From: Coriobacteriia bacterium
Lineage (GTDB): Bacteria > Actinomycetota > Coriobacteriia > Anaerosomatales > Anaerosomataceae
Reading direction: 5' to 3'
Length of the DNA: 64,000 bases
Assembly (NCBI GenBank): GCA_030651765.1
Contig: JAUSBY010000001.1
Location: 1-64,000, forward strand
Both the position numbers and the translations under genes were made by a program. The notes beneath the pieces were generated by a model. That model saw only the letters and a program-made list of their open reading frames with translations, did not search any database and was not told the origin of the DNA. This document shows positions 9,285 to 17,702 of this stretch, in pieces (position 1 is the stretch's first letter; each line of letters begins with the position of its first letter).

Positions 9285-9899
9285 TCACACGAACTCGCCG
9301 GATGCGACCACATGCGCACCGGCCGCCCGCATCTCACCTAGTGCTCGCTCGCCATCGCCTTCGGCCAGGTCCACCGCACGGCACCCGTCCTCGATCACGG
9401 TCACGCCGAATCCGAGCCCGATCGCGTCAAGCACGGTGGCCTTGACGCAGTAGTCGGTGGCCAGGCCACAGACTACGAGCTCATCGACGCCATGGGTCCG
9501 GCAGTACTCGGCCAGGCCGGTGTCCTTCTTGTGACCGTTGTCGAAAAACGCGCTGTACGAGTCGATCGCGGGGTCGGTGCCCTTGCGCACCACGTGGTCG
9601 ACACTCCCGACATCAAGTCCGGAGTGCAGCGACGCGCCGGGCGTGTTCTGCACGCAGTGGTCGGGCCAGAGCACCTGGTCGATACCGCCGAGTTCGATCA
9701 CCTCGCCGGGTGCCCGTCCCGGATGTGCCGACGCGAAGCTGCCGTGATCGGCCGGATGCCAGTCCTGCGTGGCCACCACGAGCGCGAATCTCGGTGCGAG
9801 GGCGTTGGCGACGGCCACGACGGCATCGCCCTCGGGCACCGGCAACGCGCCGAACGGCATGAAGTCGTTCTGCATGTCCACCATGATCAGCGCACGCAT
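9285..9899 (-). CDS. pncA: Nicotinamidase
   Basis: 204 residues, the usual length. It hydrolyses nicotinamide to nicotinate in the cytoplasm for NAD salvage. The catalytic triad is visible: Asp8 in VDMQNDF, Lys106 in VVRKGTDP and Cys151 in GLATDYCVKATV. The metal site Asp46, His48, His52 lies in QDWHPADHGSF. The upstream gene is pncB, whose product uses the nicotinate made here, and both are transcribed together toward the iron-sulfur flavoprotein. The ribosome site is the purine run GAGGAGGGCGAGGGG. Confidence 0.95.
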   Translation of the reverse strand: MRALIMVDMQNDFMPFGALPVPEGDAVVAVANALAPRFALVVATQDWHPADHGSFASAHPGRAPGEVIELGGIDQVLWPDHCVQNTPGASLHSGLDVGSVDHVVRKGTDPAIDSYSAFFDNGHKKDTGLAEYCRTHGVDELVVCGLATDYCVKATVLDAIGLGFGVTVIEDGCRAVDLAEGDGERALGEMRAAGAHVVASGEFV

Positions 9900-9923
9900 G
9901 GCCCCTCGCCCTCCTCGATCGCT

Positions 9924-11393
9924 TCAGCCGAGCCGGCGGGCAGCCAGTATGAGCGCCGTCTTGCGCTCGTGAAGTCCCAGCTCGACGCCGACCTTGTACA
10001 CGTGCGGGTTCAGGAAGCGCCGGTGGCTCGGGTCGAGCCGCTCCAGCTGCGAGATCGCGCGAGCCCGACTGTCCTCGAGTGGCGGCGTATCGTAGACGAC
10101 CTCGCCAGCAGTCATCACCGGCACGAGCAGCTCCTCGGCCCTGTTAGAGCCACAGTACGACGTTCGGCGCGTCGCATCGGCAGGATCGACCATGACGCAC
10201 TGCTCCATCGGCTCGGCGAGCTCGTCGTAGATCATATCGCCCGAGAAGCGCCCGTCGGCATCGGAGAAGCGCCGCACGCGCAGCAGTCCGGGAGTCGTCA
10301 CCTTGGCGGCCTGCTCGGAGACCTTGACCCGGGGTTCCCACTGTCGGCCGGGCCGCCTGATGGCCGAGAGCTTGTAGACGCCGCCGAGTGCGGGCTGGTC
10401 GTACGCTGTCACGAGCCTGGTTCCCACGCCCCACACGTCGATCGCAGCGCCCTGCTCCTTCAGGCTGCCGATCGTGTACTCGTCCAACTCGTTGGATGCG
10501 TAGATCCGGGCCTCCGTGAAGCCGGCGGCGTCGAGCATCTCCCGCGCGCGCACCGACAGCCATGCGAGGTCCCCCGAGTCGATCCTGATGCCGATGAGGT
10601 CCTGGCCCGCCTCACGGAGCCGGTTGCCCGCGACGATCGCGTTGCGCACGCCCTCAAGGGTGTCGTACGTGTCGACGAGAAGCACCGCGTTGTTGGGCAT
10701 CGCGTCGGCGTACGCGAGAAAGGACTCGAGTTCGCTCTCAAACGCCATCACCCAGCTGTGCGCATGGGTACCGCCGATGGGGATGCCATGCCTCGCGCCG
10801 GCCAGCACGTTGGAGGTGGCCACGCATCCGCCGACGAACGCCGCCCGGCTCGCCGAGATGGCACCGTCGGGCCCTTGCGCGCGCCGCAACCCGAACTCGA
10901 TCACCGGGTCACCCTCGGCAGCGAGCCGCACGCGCGCGGCTTTCGTGGCCACGAGCGTCTGGAAGTTCACGATGTTGAGCAGCGCGGTCTCCACGAGCTG
11001 GCACTCATCGATGGGGCCGGTCACCCGTAGGAGCGGCTCGTTCGGGAACACGACCGTTCCCTCGGGCACCGCGAGCACGTCTCCGGTGAAGCGAAGATCC
11101 ACCAGCCGCGCCAGAAAGTCCGGGGCGAACAGTGGCGCGCCGTCGCGGCCGGAAAGCGTCGCGAGATAAGCCGCGTCCTCGGCCGAGAAGCTCAGGTTCC
11201 GAAGGTAGTGAAGCGCATCGGCCAGTCCAGCCGCCACGGTGAACCCGCCCTTGAACGGCTGGTCCCGGAAGTAGAGGTGGAAGCACGCGTCGGTCCCGAC
11301 CAGCCCGGCGCGCCAGTAGGCCGACGCCATGGTGATCTGGTAGAGATCCGTCAGCATCCCGGAGACCCGGCCGGGGCTCGCCTCGTGTGCCAC
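9924..11393 (-). CDS. pncB: Nicotinate phosphoribosyltransferase
   Basis: 489 residues. It makes nicotinate mononucleotide from nicotinate and PRPP with ATP hydrolysis. Family motifs include MLTDLYQITMASAYW and FRDQPFKGGFTVAAGL at the N-terminus, EFGLRRAQGPDGAISASRAAFVGG (split here by text only), GGTHAHSWVM and RIDSGDLAWLS for the phosphate-binding barrel. I prefer the GTG at 11393, with GGGAG 4 nt upstream, over the GTG at 11414, which has a purine box only 1 nt away. A putative -10 TATCCT lies at 11427-11422. First gene of the pncB-pncA-flavoprotein operon. Confidence 0.93.
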   Translation of the reverse strand: MAHEASPGRVSGMLTDLYQITMASAYWRAGLVGTDACFHLYFRDQPFKGGFTVAAGLADALHYLRNLSFSAEDAAYLATLSGRDGAPLFAPDFLARLVDLRFTGDVLAVPEGTVVFPNEPLLRVTGPIDECQLVETALLNIVNFQTLVATKAARVRLAAEGDPVIEFGLRRAQGPDGAISASRAAFVGGCVATSNVLAGARHGIPIGGTHAHSWVMAFESELESFLAYADAMPNNAVLLVDTYDTLEGVRNAIVAGNRLREAGQDLIGIRIDSGDLAWLSVRAREMLDAAGFTEARIYASNELDEYTIGSLKEQGAAIDVWGVGTRLVTAYDQPALGGVYKLSAIRRPGRQWEPRVKVSEQAAKVTTPGLLRVRRFSDADGRFSGDMIYDELAEPMEQCVMVDPADATRRTSYCGSNRAEELLVPVMTAGEVVYDTPPLEDSRARAISQLERLDPSHRRFLNPHVYKVGVELGLHERKTALILAARRLG

Positions 11394-11421
11394 GGTGCTC
11401 CCTTCGGCAGACACGCCTCTC

Positions 11422-11427
11422 AGGATA
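11422..11427 (-). promoter_or_regulatory. Putative -10 box of the pncB operon
   Basis: TATCCT on the minus strand, about 30 nt before the chosen pncB start and just downstream of the hairpin at 11445-11480. No good -35 is visible at 17 nt. Confidence 0.35.
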
Positions 11428-11444
11428 GCAGGAGCCCCGAAACT

Positions 11445-11480
11445 GGCCGGGGACCACCGTCGATCCGGCGGTCCCCGGCC
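11445..11480 (-). terminator. Terminator of the sigma/anti-sigma operon
   Basis: GGCCGGGGACC (11445-11455) pairs perfectly with GGTCCCCGGCC (11470-11480), with further CCG/CGG pairing inside. It follows the stop of the anti-sigma gene on the minus strand, and AGTTTC provides a short T-containing tail. Confidence 0.7.
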
Positions 11481-11499
11481 GTGGCGAACGACGCCCCGC

Positions 11500-12288
11500 T
11501 CAGGCGTCCATACCCATGACGTCGACGAGGTACGTGTCGCCGACCCGCTTGATCTCGAAGTTCTCCTGATACTGGCTCTCGCTCCAGTCGGCTCCGTCCG
11601 TCAGCCGCACGAAGATGAGATACGTACCGTCTTCAGCGAGCGCCGCCTCGGTCATCTGCGCGAAGGCGAGGCCCTCGCCGCCCTCGCGAAGATAGTCTTG
11701 CGGCCGCGCGGCCAAGTCGGCCCTGAGCCGCTCGGTGCCCATCGCCGCGAGCGCGTCGGCGTCGCCAGCGTACTGCGCGCGGATGAAGTCCATCGCGAGG
11801 CGCTGCACGGCGGCGTTCTCCTCCGGCGGCAAGTCGCCTTCGCTGGAGTCGACGATCGCCACCTCCTCGCCGTCGATCGTCTCGAGGCGCACCGTGAGCT
11901 CATCGACTTGCTCGCGCAGAGTCGCGTTCTGGTCCTCGAGCGCGTCGATCTCGCGCGCGAGCGGGAGCGGGAGCTGCCGCGCGATCGCAGGAACGCTCAT
12001 CGCGCCCACGGCGAGGATCGCGATCACCGAGGCGGCGACAGCCGCGATGCGCCAGCCCCACCCGCCAGCGGGTCGGGGCACATACGCAGGCCGGGGAACG
12101 TAGCGCTCCCTCGGCACGAAGGCGTCGGCGAGGCCCGCGAGCCTGGAGACGACCTCCCGCGTGTGCTCATACTCCGCGGCGCACCCATCGCATTCGGCAA
12201 GATGGGCGGCGAGCCGCGCCGACTCGGCGTCGGTGAGGTCGTCGGCTATGTACGACTCCAGTGCATCACGCACGTCGCTGCAGTTCAT
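11500..12288 (-). CDS. Zinc-finger anti-sigma factor with extracytoplasmic domain
   Basis: 262 residues. The N-terminus has the ZAS motif HxxxCxxC (HLAECDGC, residues about 27-34) that binds an ECF sigma factor. One membrane helix follows (IAAVAASVIAILAVGAMSVP, about 80-100). A coiled-coil-like segment comes next (REIDALEDQNATLREQVDEL), then an outer domain that ends in a conserved-looking beta region (NFEIKRVGDTYLVDVMGMDA). It probably holds the co-encoded sigma factor inactive at the membrane until an envelope signal releases it. Its ATG overlaps the sigma stop (ATGA), and GGAGG precedes it. Confidence 0.9.
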   Translation of the reverse strand: MNCSDVRDALESYIADDLTDAESARLAAHLAECDGCAAEYEHTREVVSRLAGLADAFVPRERYVPRPAYVPRPAGGWGWRIAAVAASVIAILAVGAMSVPAIARQLPLPLAREIDALEDQNATLREQVDELTVRLETIDGEEVAIVDSSEGDLPPEENAAVQRLAMDFIRAQYAGDADALAAMGTERLRADLAARPQDYLREGGEGLAFAQMTEAALAEDGTYLIFVRLTDGADWSESQYQENFEIKRVGDTYLVDVMGMDA

Positions 12289-12812
12289 CGTGACACCTCC
12301 TGTCCGGTACGTCCGAGAGCGGCCTGAAGGGCGGCGAGCGCCCGGTTGATGCGGGACTTGACGGTTCCGGCCGGGGTGCCGAGCACCTCGGCGATGTCGG
12401 CCACCTTGAGATCGCGGAAGTACCTGAGCGCGATAACTTCGCGGTGGTCGGGCGAGAGCGTCTGTATCGCGCGCATGAGGTCGATCCCGTCCTCGGGCCC
12501 GTCCCACACGAACGCTTGCGGCTCGGGCGGCTCCTCCATGGGCAACACACGCCCCCGGCGTCTGAGCGCGGTGTTGCACGTGTTGATGACGATCCTGGAC
12601 ACCCACGCACCGAAGCGCGCCGGATCCCTGAGGGACTTCAGGTTCACGTACGCCTCGGCAAGCGCGTCCTGCACGGCATCGGCGGCGTCCCACTGCGAGC
12701 GTGTGATGGCGTACGCCGTCGCGTACAGCGAGCGCTCATGGCGCCGGACGAGCGTGGTGAACGATCTCGTATCGCCGGCCAGCGCGCGGGCAACGAGCTC
12801 CTGGTCTTCCAT
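12285..12812 (-). CDS. ECF-family RNA polymerase sigma factor (RpoE-like)
   Basis: 175 residues. Region 2 (residues about 10-80) contains the -10-recognition helix area DAADAVQDALAEAYVNLKSL and FGAWVSRIVINTCNTALRRR. Region 4 (about 115-170) has LSPDHREVIALRYFRDLKVADIAEVLGTPAGTVKSR, the helix-turn-helix (read in pieces of the protein). The start ATG follows AGGAGG. The cognate anti-sigma gene overlaps its stop codon. Upstream lies a GGAACC-N16-CGTC element, so the gene probably transcribes itself. Confidence 0.94.
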   Translation of the reverse strand: MEDQELVARALAGDTRSFTTLVRRHERSLYATAYAITRSQWDAADAVQDALAEAYVNLKSLRDPARFGAWVSRIVINTCNTALRRRGRVLPMEEPPEPQAFVWDGPEDGIDLMRAIQTLSPDHREVIALRYFRDLKVADIAEVLGTPAGTVKSRINRALAALQAALGRTGQEVSR

Positions 12813-12839
12813 ACGCTCCTCCTTCCTGTCACCGTACCT

Positions 12840-12865
12840 GACGCGCCGGTGACACAAAAGGTTCC
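12840..12865 (-). promoter_or_regulatory. ECF-type promoter ahead of the sigma gene
   Basis: On the minus strand GGAACC (12865-12860) is followed after 16 nt by CGTC (12843-12840). This is the classic spacing of -35 GGAAC and -10 CGTC elements used by ECF sigma factors. The -10 lies 27 nt before the ATG. It suggests positive autoregulation. Confidence 0.6.
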
Positions 12866-12884
12866 ATCCGCGCCCCACGCCGAC

Positions 12885-12913
12885 TTGACGCCGCCTCGCG
12901 AGCGGCGTAGCGT
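12885..12913 (+). promoter_or_regulatory. Promoter of the Rrf2-iscSU-mnmA operon
   Basis: TTGACG (12885-12890), 17-nt spacer, TAGCGT (12908-12913). Transcription would begin near 12920, immediately before the inverted repeat at 12924-12940. Confidence 0.6.
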
Positions 12914-12923
12914 GTCGTGATAC

Positions 12924-12940
12924 CTGACAACATGGGTCAG
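12924..12940. promoter_or_regulatory. Candidate Rrf2 operator
   Basis: CTGAC, 7-nt spacer, GTCAG. It sits just downstream of the -10 box and 18 nt before the start codon of the Rrf2 regulator, a position suited to autorepression. Binding is inferred. Confidence 0.4.
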
Positions 12941-12958
12941 AATGGTAGGGATAGATCG

Positions 12959-13405
12959 ATGCGCCTCTCGGCACGCAGTGAATACGGACTGCTCGCTTTG
13001 GTCGACCTGACGACCGCACCCGGCGGATCGCCGGTAGCGGCACGCGAGATCGCCGAGCGCCGCGGAATCCCGTCGGCGTTCCTGGAACAGCTCCTTGCCG
13101 ATCTGCGACGCGCCGGGATCGTGCGTTCCACGCGTGGCGCGCACGGCGGCTTCGCGCTTGCCCGTGACGCATCGGCGATCACGGCCCTCGAGATCGTCGA
13201 GGCGCTCGAGGGGCCGATCGTGCCATCGGTCTGCATGCCCAGCGACTGCGACCGGGAGGGCGGGTGTGCTGCCGCGACGGTGTGGACCGATGTCGCAGGC
13301 GCGGTACGCGATGCCCTGGGCGGGTTCACGCTCGCACGGCTAGCCGAAGACCAGTCGCGCCTCGACCGCAGCCCACTGACCTGCACACCACGGAGGAACA
13401 GCTGA
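12959..13405 (+). CDS. iscR: Rrf2/IscR-family iron-sulfur-sensing transcription regulator
   Basis: 148 residues, starting at the ATG of MRLSARSEYGLLALVDL, the standard Rrf2 N-terminus. The winged helix covers residues about 1-65 (AREIAERRGIPSAFLEQLL is the recognition region). Three cysteines in VCMPSDCDREGGC (Cx4Cx5C) match the IscR cluster-binding cysteines, so it probably carries a [2Fe-2S] or [4Fe-4S] cluster and senses cluster supply. Its stop overlaps the iscS start by one base, and an inverted repeat lies in its own leader. Such regulators usually repress isc genes when clusters are sufficient. Confidence 0.88.
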   Translation: MRLSARSEYGLLALVDLTTAPGGSPVAAREIAERRGIPSAFLEQLLADLRRAGIVRSTRGAHGGFALARDASAITALEIVEALEGPIVPSVCMPSDCDREGGCAAATVWTDVAGAVRDALGGFTLARLAEDQSRLDRSPLTCTPRRNS

Positions 13406-14604
13406 TGGAACGAACCTCGTATCTTGACTACGCAGCCACCACCCCGGTCGATCCGCGGGTGGTCGAGGCGATGCTCCCCTACTTCACCGAGCGGTTCGGT
13501 AACGCCAACAGCCTGTACGCACTCGGGCGCGAGGCGGCGCGCGCGCTCGAGGATGCACGGGAGCGCGTTGCCCGCTCGATCGACGCCGCGCGACCGGACG
13601 AGATCATCTTCACCTCGGGCGGCACCGAGTCCGACAACACCGCACTCATCGGCCTGGCCACCGCCGGCGGAAGGAGCAGCGGTCACATCATCGTCTCGGC
13701 CTTCGAGCACCACGCCGTACTCGAGCCCGCGTGGTGGCTCGGCAAGCACGGCTTCGAGGTGACCGAGCTCACCCCGCACCCCGATGGCACCGTGCACCCC
13801 GACGATCTGGCTGCCGCGCTCCGCGACGACACCGTGCTCGTCTCGGTCATGCACGGCAACAACGAGATCGGCACGATCCAGCCCATCGCCGAGCTTGCGG
13901 CGGTCACTCACGCCGGGGGCGCGCTCTTCCACACCGACGCGGCGCAGACGCTCGGCAAGATCGAATTCGACGTCGCCGCACTCGGCGTGGATGCCGCGTC
14001 CTTCTCCGGCCACAAGATCTACGGGCCGAAGGGGACCGGCGTGCTGTACCTCAAGGGCGGCACGCGACTGTCGACATACCTGATGGGCGGCGGCCAGGAG
14101 TCCAAGAAGCGCAGCGGCACGCAGAACGTGGCGGGCAACATCGGGTTCGCGACGGCGCTCGAGCTCATGGACGCCGAACGACCGGCCGAGGCCCCTCGCC
14201 TGACCGCGCTGCGCGACCGGCTCGTGAGCGAACTCCTCGGCGAGATCGAGTACGCGCAGCTGAACGCCGCCGAGGCCCCCGAGCGCCTGCCGCACATCGC
14301 GAACTTCGTGATCCCCGGCGTGGAGGGTGAGGCCATGCTGCTCCACTTGGATGCCGCCGGCATCGCGGTGTCCACCGGCTCGGCGTGCAGCTCGGGCTCG
14401 CTCAAGCCGAGTCACGTGCTGCTGTCCATCGGCTGCCCGGTGGAGTTCGCGCACGGCTCGCTCCGCGTGAGCCTCGGCCGCTTCACCACCGACGAGGACA
14501 TCGACCACCTCATCGGATCGCTCGCTCCTGTCGTGGAGCGGTTGCGCTCGATGAACCCTCTGTACGAGAAGACCGTCGCCGAGCTGGCCGGCACACACGA
14601 GTAG
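13405..14604 (+). CDS. iscS: Cysteine desulfurase
   Basis: 399 residues, normal length. It is a PLP enzyme that removes sulfur from cysteine and hands persulfide to IscU and MnmA. Motifs: YLDYAATTPVDPRVVEAM at the start, FTSGGTESDN, HTDAAQTLGKI, the PLP lysine in SGHKIYGPKG (K204) and the persulfide loop STGSACSSGS with Cys328. The ATG overlaps the regulator stop (TGATG), with GGAGG 8 nt upstream. The next two genes encode its two classic acceptors, the scaffold IscU and the tRNA thiolase MnmA. Confidence 0.96.
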   Translation: MERTSYLDYAATTPVDPRVVEAMLPYFTERFGNANSLYALGREAARALEDARERVARSIDAARPDEIIFTSGGTESDNTALIGLATAGGRSSGHIIVSAFEHHAVLEPAWWLGKHGFEVTELTPHPDGTVHPDDLAAALRDDTVLVSVMHGNNEIGTIQPIAELAAVTHAGGALFHTDAAQTLGKIEFDVAALGVDAASFSGHKIYGPKGTGVLYLKGGTRLSTYLMGGGQESKKRSGTQNVAGNIGFATALELMDAERPAEAPRLTALRDRLVSELLGEIEYAQLNAAEAPERLPHIANFVIPGVEGEAMLLHLDAAGIAVSTGSACSSGSLKPSHVLLSIGCPVEFAHGSLRVSLGRFTTDEDIDHLIGSLAPVVERLRSMNPLYEKTVAELAGTHE

Positions 14605-14614
14605 GAGACACCCC

Positions 14615-15073
14615 ATGATTTACAGCGACAAGGTGATGGACCACTTCGGCAACCCGCGCAACGTGGGCGTGCTCGAAGACGCGGATGGCACGGGCGAGGT
14701 GGGCAACCCGGTCTGCGGCGACGTCATGAAGATCACCATCAAGGTGGACGACGACAGAATCGGCGACATCCGGTTCCAGACCCTCGGCTGCGGCGCGGCG
14801 ATCGCCACCTCCTCGATCGTGACGGAGATGGCCAAAGGCATGACGCTTGCCGAGGCGGTCGCTATCACCAAGAGCCAGGTGGCCGAGGAACTCGGCGGCC
14901 TGCCGCCCGCCAAGATGCACTGCTCGGTGCTCGCCACCGACGGACTCAAGAAGGCTGTGGACGACTACCTCGTGAGCCAGGGCCGCGAGCCGATCGCCGT
15001 CGGCACGATCGCACATGACGATCCCGACTTCGACCCGCACGCCGAGGAGCACGACGAAGCCTGCGAAGTGTAA
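14615..15073 (+). CDS. iscU: Iron-sulfur cluster scaffold IscU/NifU-like
   Basis: 152 residues. The three ligand cysteines are visible: NPVCGDVM (with the following Asp), TLGCGAAIATSS and MHCSVLATDG. It assembles [2Fe-2S]/[4Fe-4S] clusters from IscS-derived sulfur. The C-terminal extension is acidic and His-rich (DDPDFDPHAEEHDEACEV) and ends with an extra Cys, which is longer than in E. coli IscU. It starts 10 nt after iscS. Confidence 0.95.
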   Translation: MIYSDKVMDHFGNPRNVGVLEDADGTGEVGNPVCGDVMKITIKVDDDRIGDIRFQTLGCGAAIATSSIVTEMAKGMTLAEAVAITKSQVAEELGGLPPAKMHCSVLATDGLKKAVDDYLVSQGREPIAVGTIAHDDPDFDPHAEEHDEACEV

Positions 15074-15098
15074 GGGTCCCGCCCGAAAGGTGCGCACA

Positions 15099-16148
15099 AT
15101 GACACGGACGGCCGTGGCCATGAGCGGCGGCGTGGACTCGTCGGTCGCCGCCGCGCTCCTGCTCGAGGCCGGCCGGGACGTCTTCGGCGTCACGATGCGG
15201 CTCGGCCTCGCCGAGATCGCCGGCCGCCAGTGTTGCGGTGAGGAGGAGGTTCTCCACGCCCGTCGCGTCTGCGACATGCTCGGCATTGAGCACGTGGTCG
15301 TGGACATGGCCGAGGAGTTCCGGGCCGAGGTCGTTGAGCCGTTTGTCGACGCGTACGCCGCCGGGCTCACCCCCAACCCGTGCGTGCGCTGCAACGAGCG
15401 CGTGAAGCTCGGCGCCTTCGCCGAGCGCACGCGCCGACTCGGCGCGGACGAGCTCGCCACGGGTCACTACGCCCGCACGGTCAGTGAGGACGGTACGGTG
15501 TGGCTCGAGCGGGCCGCGGACGCCGCCAAGGACCAGTCGTACTTCCTGTACCGGGTCGTTCCCGACGTGCTCGAGCGCCTCGTCTTCCCCCTCGGCACGC
15601 TCACTAAATCCGAGGTGCGCGCCCGCGCACATGCGCTCGGCCTGCCCACCGCCGCACGACGCGAGAGCCAGGAGGTCTGCTTCACCGACGACCACGCGGC
15701 ACTCGTGGCGCACACGCATCCGGAGGCGCTGACGCCGGGACCCATGCTCGACGCGGCCGGCCGTACGCTCGGCACGCATCGCGGGCTCGCGCGGTACACG
15801 GTCGGGCAACGTAAGGGTCTCGGCCTCGGCGGACCGGAAGGCCCGTTCGTCGTGATCGCGCTCGACCCCGGGAGGAACGCACTCGTGCTCGGTCCGCCCG
15901 CCGCACTCGACCGGACCGCTGTCACGCTCTCCGACGCCATCTGGCGGCTCGATGGACCGGCGACTGTCGGCGCGCAGATCCGCTACCGGGCCACGCCGCT
16001 CGAAGCGACCGTGACCCCGGACGGACCGGCGAGGCTCGACGTACGGTTCTCCGCTCCCGCCCGCGGACTCGCGCCGGGCCAGTCAGTCGTGCTCTACCAG
16101 GGGGACCGCATCGTCGGCGGGGGCATTCTGACCGCCTCGCAGCCGTAA
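15099..16148 (+). CDS. mnmA: tRNA-specific 2-thiouridylase
   Basis: 349 residues. It thiolates U34 of Lys, Glu and Gln tRNAs with ATP and IscS-derived sulfur. The PP-loop AMSGGVDSSVAAALL is at residues 7-21. The catalytic Cys is in TPNPCVRCNERVK, and the second, persulfide-accepting Cys is in ESQEVCFTDD. AKDQSYFLYRV is the tRNA-contact loop. Its position behind iscS and iscU fits sulfur supply. The ATG at 15099 follows the purine stretch CGAAAGG. Confidence 0.95.
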   Translation: MTRTAVAMSGGVDSSVAAALLLEAGRDVFGVTMRLGLAEIAGRQCCGEEEVLHARRVCDMLGIEHVVVDMAEEFRAEVVEPFVDAYAAGLTPNPCVRCNERVKLGAFAERTRRLGADELATGHYARTVSEDGTVWLERAADAAKDQSYFLYRVVPDVLERLVFPLGTLTKSEVRARAHALGLPTAARRESQEVCFTDDHAALVAHTHPEALTPGPMLDAAGRTLGTHRGLARYTVGQRKGLGLGGPEGPFVVIALDPGRNALVLGPPAALDRTAVTLSDAIWRLDGPATVGAQIRYRATPLEATVTPDGPARLDVRFSAPARGLAPGQSVVLYQGDRIVGGGILTASQP

Positions 16149-16176
16149 GCGCATAATCCGCATGGTATTAGTGCGC
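16149..16176. promoter_or_regulatory. Imperfect inverted repeat between mnmA and cysK
   Basis: GCGCATAAT (16149-16157) pairs with ATTA and TGCGC (16167-16176) with one bulged base. It begins directly after the mnmA stop and is AT-richer than its surroundings. It could end mnmA transcripts or bind one of the two Rrf2 regulators ahead of cysK; the sequence alone does not decide. Confidence 0.4.
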
Positions 16177-16185
16177 TTCAAAGCC

Positions 16186-16214
16186 TTGCCGTCGCCTCCT
16201 GCGGTGCGTATCGT
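16186..16214 (+). promoter_or_regulatory. Promoter of cysK
   Basis: TTGCCG (16186-16191), 17-nt spacer, TATCGT (16209-16214), 37 nt ahead of the cysK ATG. Confidence 0.5.
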
Positions 16215-16251
16215 GCAAGCAAGGACACCGCGCCACCTGTGAGGAGACGTC

Positions 16252-17211
16252 ATGCCGAGCATCGAACCCACCGTCGCCGAGACGATCGGCGCTACCCCAC
16301 TCGTCCGCCTGAACCGGCTCGCCGCCGGCCTTTCTGCCGCCATCGCGGTCAAGCTCGAGTCGCGCAACCCCGGCGGCTCGGTCAAGGACCGGATCGCGCG
16401 CGGGATGCTCGACGACGCCGAGTCGCGCGGCCTCATCGAGCCCGGCCGCTCGGTCATCGTAGAACCCACCTCCGGCAACACGGGCATCGCGCTTGCCATG
16501 ATCGGAGCGGCGCGCGGCTACCGCGTCATCCTGACGATGCCCGAGTCCATGTCCGTCGAACGCCGCAAGCTACTTGCCGCGTACGGCGCCGAGCTCGTAC
16601 TGACACCACGAGGCGACGGGATGCGTGGCGCCCTGGACGCGGCCGACCGTATCGCGGCCGAGACCGACGAGGCGTTCATCCCCCGCCAGTTCGACAACCC
16701 GGCCAACCCCGCCGCCCACTATGCCACCACGGGCCCGGAGATCGACGCGGCACTCGGCGCCGAGGTGCTCGGCGCGTTCGTCGCCGGCGTCGGGACGGGC
16801 GGGACCATCACCGGTGTCGGTCGCTACCTGGGCGAACACCGGCCGGACGCGAGGCGCGTCGCGGTCGAGCCCGCGGAGTCACCGATCATCTCCCAGAAGC
16901 TCGCCGGCGAGGAGCTCACGCCGGCACCGCATGCGATCCAGGGCATCGGCGCCAACTTCGTCCCCTCGGTTCTCGACCTCGACGTGCTCGATGAGGTGCT
17001 GAGCGTCAGCGGAGCCGATGCGATAGCGATGGCCCGCCGCCTCGCAGCCGAGGAGGGACTCTTCGTCGGCATCTCGTCCGGCGCCAATGTGGTGGCGGCG
17101 CTACGCCTTGCCGCACGGCCGGAGCTTGCTGGCACGCTCGTGGTGACCGTCGCACCGTCCACGGGCGAGCGGTACCTCTCCACGCCGCTTTGGGAAGGCT
17201 ACGGGGCGTAG
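16252..17211 (+). CDS. cysK: Cysteine synthase A (O-acetylserine sulfhydrylase)
   Basis: 319 residues. It converts O-acetylserine and sulfide to cysteine with PLP. Signatures: IGATPLVRLNRL near the N-terminus, the PLP lysine in NPGGSVKDRIA, the substrate loop EPTSGNTGIALAMIGAARGY, QFDNPANPAAHYATTGPEI and the phosphate loop GVGTGGTITGVGRYL. The ATG follows GAGGAG. It supplies the cysteine that IscS consumes and is followed after 3 nt by a second Rrf2 gene, which probably regulates it. Confidence 0.95.
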   Translation: MPSIEPTVAETIGATPLVRLNRLAAGLSAAIAVKLESRNPGGSVKDRIARGMLDDAESRGLIEPGRSVIVEPTSGNTGIALAMIGAARGYRVILTMPESMSVERRKLLAAYGAELVLTPRGDGMRGALDAADRIAAETDEAFIPRQFDNPANPAAHYATTGPEIDAALGAEVLGAFVAGVGTGGTITGVGRYLGEHRPDARRVAVEPAESPIISQKLAGEELTPAPHAIQGIGANFVPSVLDLDVLDEVLSVSGADAIAMARRLAAEEGLFVGISSGANVVAALRLAARPELAGTLVVTVAPSTGERYLSTPLWEGYGA

Positions 17212-17214
17212 GCG

Positions 17215-17631
17215 ATGCGTGTCTCCCAGCGACTCGACTACACGCTCAGGATGCTTGTGGCACTCGCACGACTGCCCGAGGGCACGTGGGCGGCCTCCGG
17301 GGAGCTCGCTCGCGCCCTCGGCATGCCCCGCCGGTTCGGCGAGCAGCAGATGACGGCGCTCGCCAAGACCGGCCTCGTCACGTGCAAGCGCGGTGCCGCA
17401 GGCGGCTGTGCGCTCATGAGGCCAGCCGGGGAGGTCACCGTGCTCGATGTCGTCAGGGCGGTTCAGGGCGATGCGCTCGACGTCCCCCACGCGTCCACGT
17501 CGGCCACGAGCGCGATGTGGACGGACGTGGCCCGTACGCTGGGCGAACGGCTTGCGTCGACCACGCTGGCGGACCTCGCGCGAGAGCAGGCCGACATCGA
17601 CGCGACCGCTGAGACGATGTACTTCATCTGA
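17215..17631 (+). CDS. Rrf2-family regulator without cluster cysteines
   Basis: 138 residues. The N-terminus MRVSQRLDYTLRMLVALARL and the helix region GELARALGMPRRFGEQQMTAL match the Rrf2 winged helix. The three-cysteine cluster site of the upstream Rrf2 gene is absent, so it is more like CymR-type members that sense cysteine supply through a protein partner; CymR in Bacillus pairs with CysK. Its place 3 nt downstream of cysK makes that comparison attractive but unproven. Confidence 0.85.
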   Translation: MRVSQRLDYTLRMLVALARLPEGTWAASGELARALGMPRRFGEQQMTALAKTGLVTCKRGAAGGCALMRPAGEVTVLDVVRAVQGDALDVPHASTSATSAMWTDVARTLGERLASTTLADLAREQADIDATAETMYFI

Positions 17632-17702
17632 GGCGTCGGCACCCCTGTACGTGGCACGGGCATTGCTCCACACACCACACGAATCGTCTGACGAGGGGCC
17701 CG

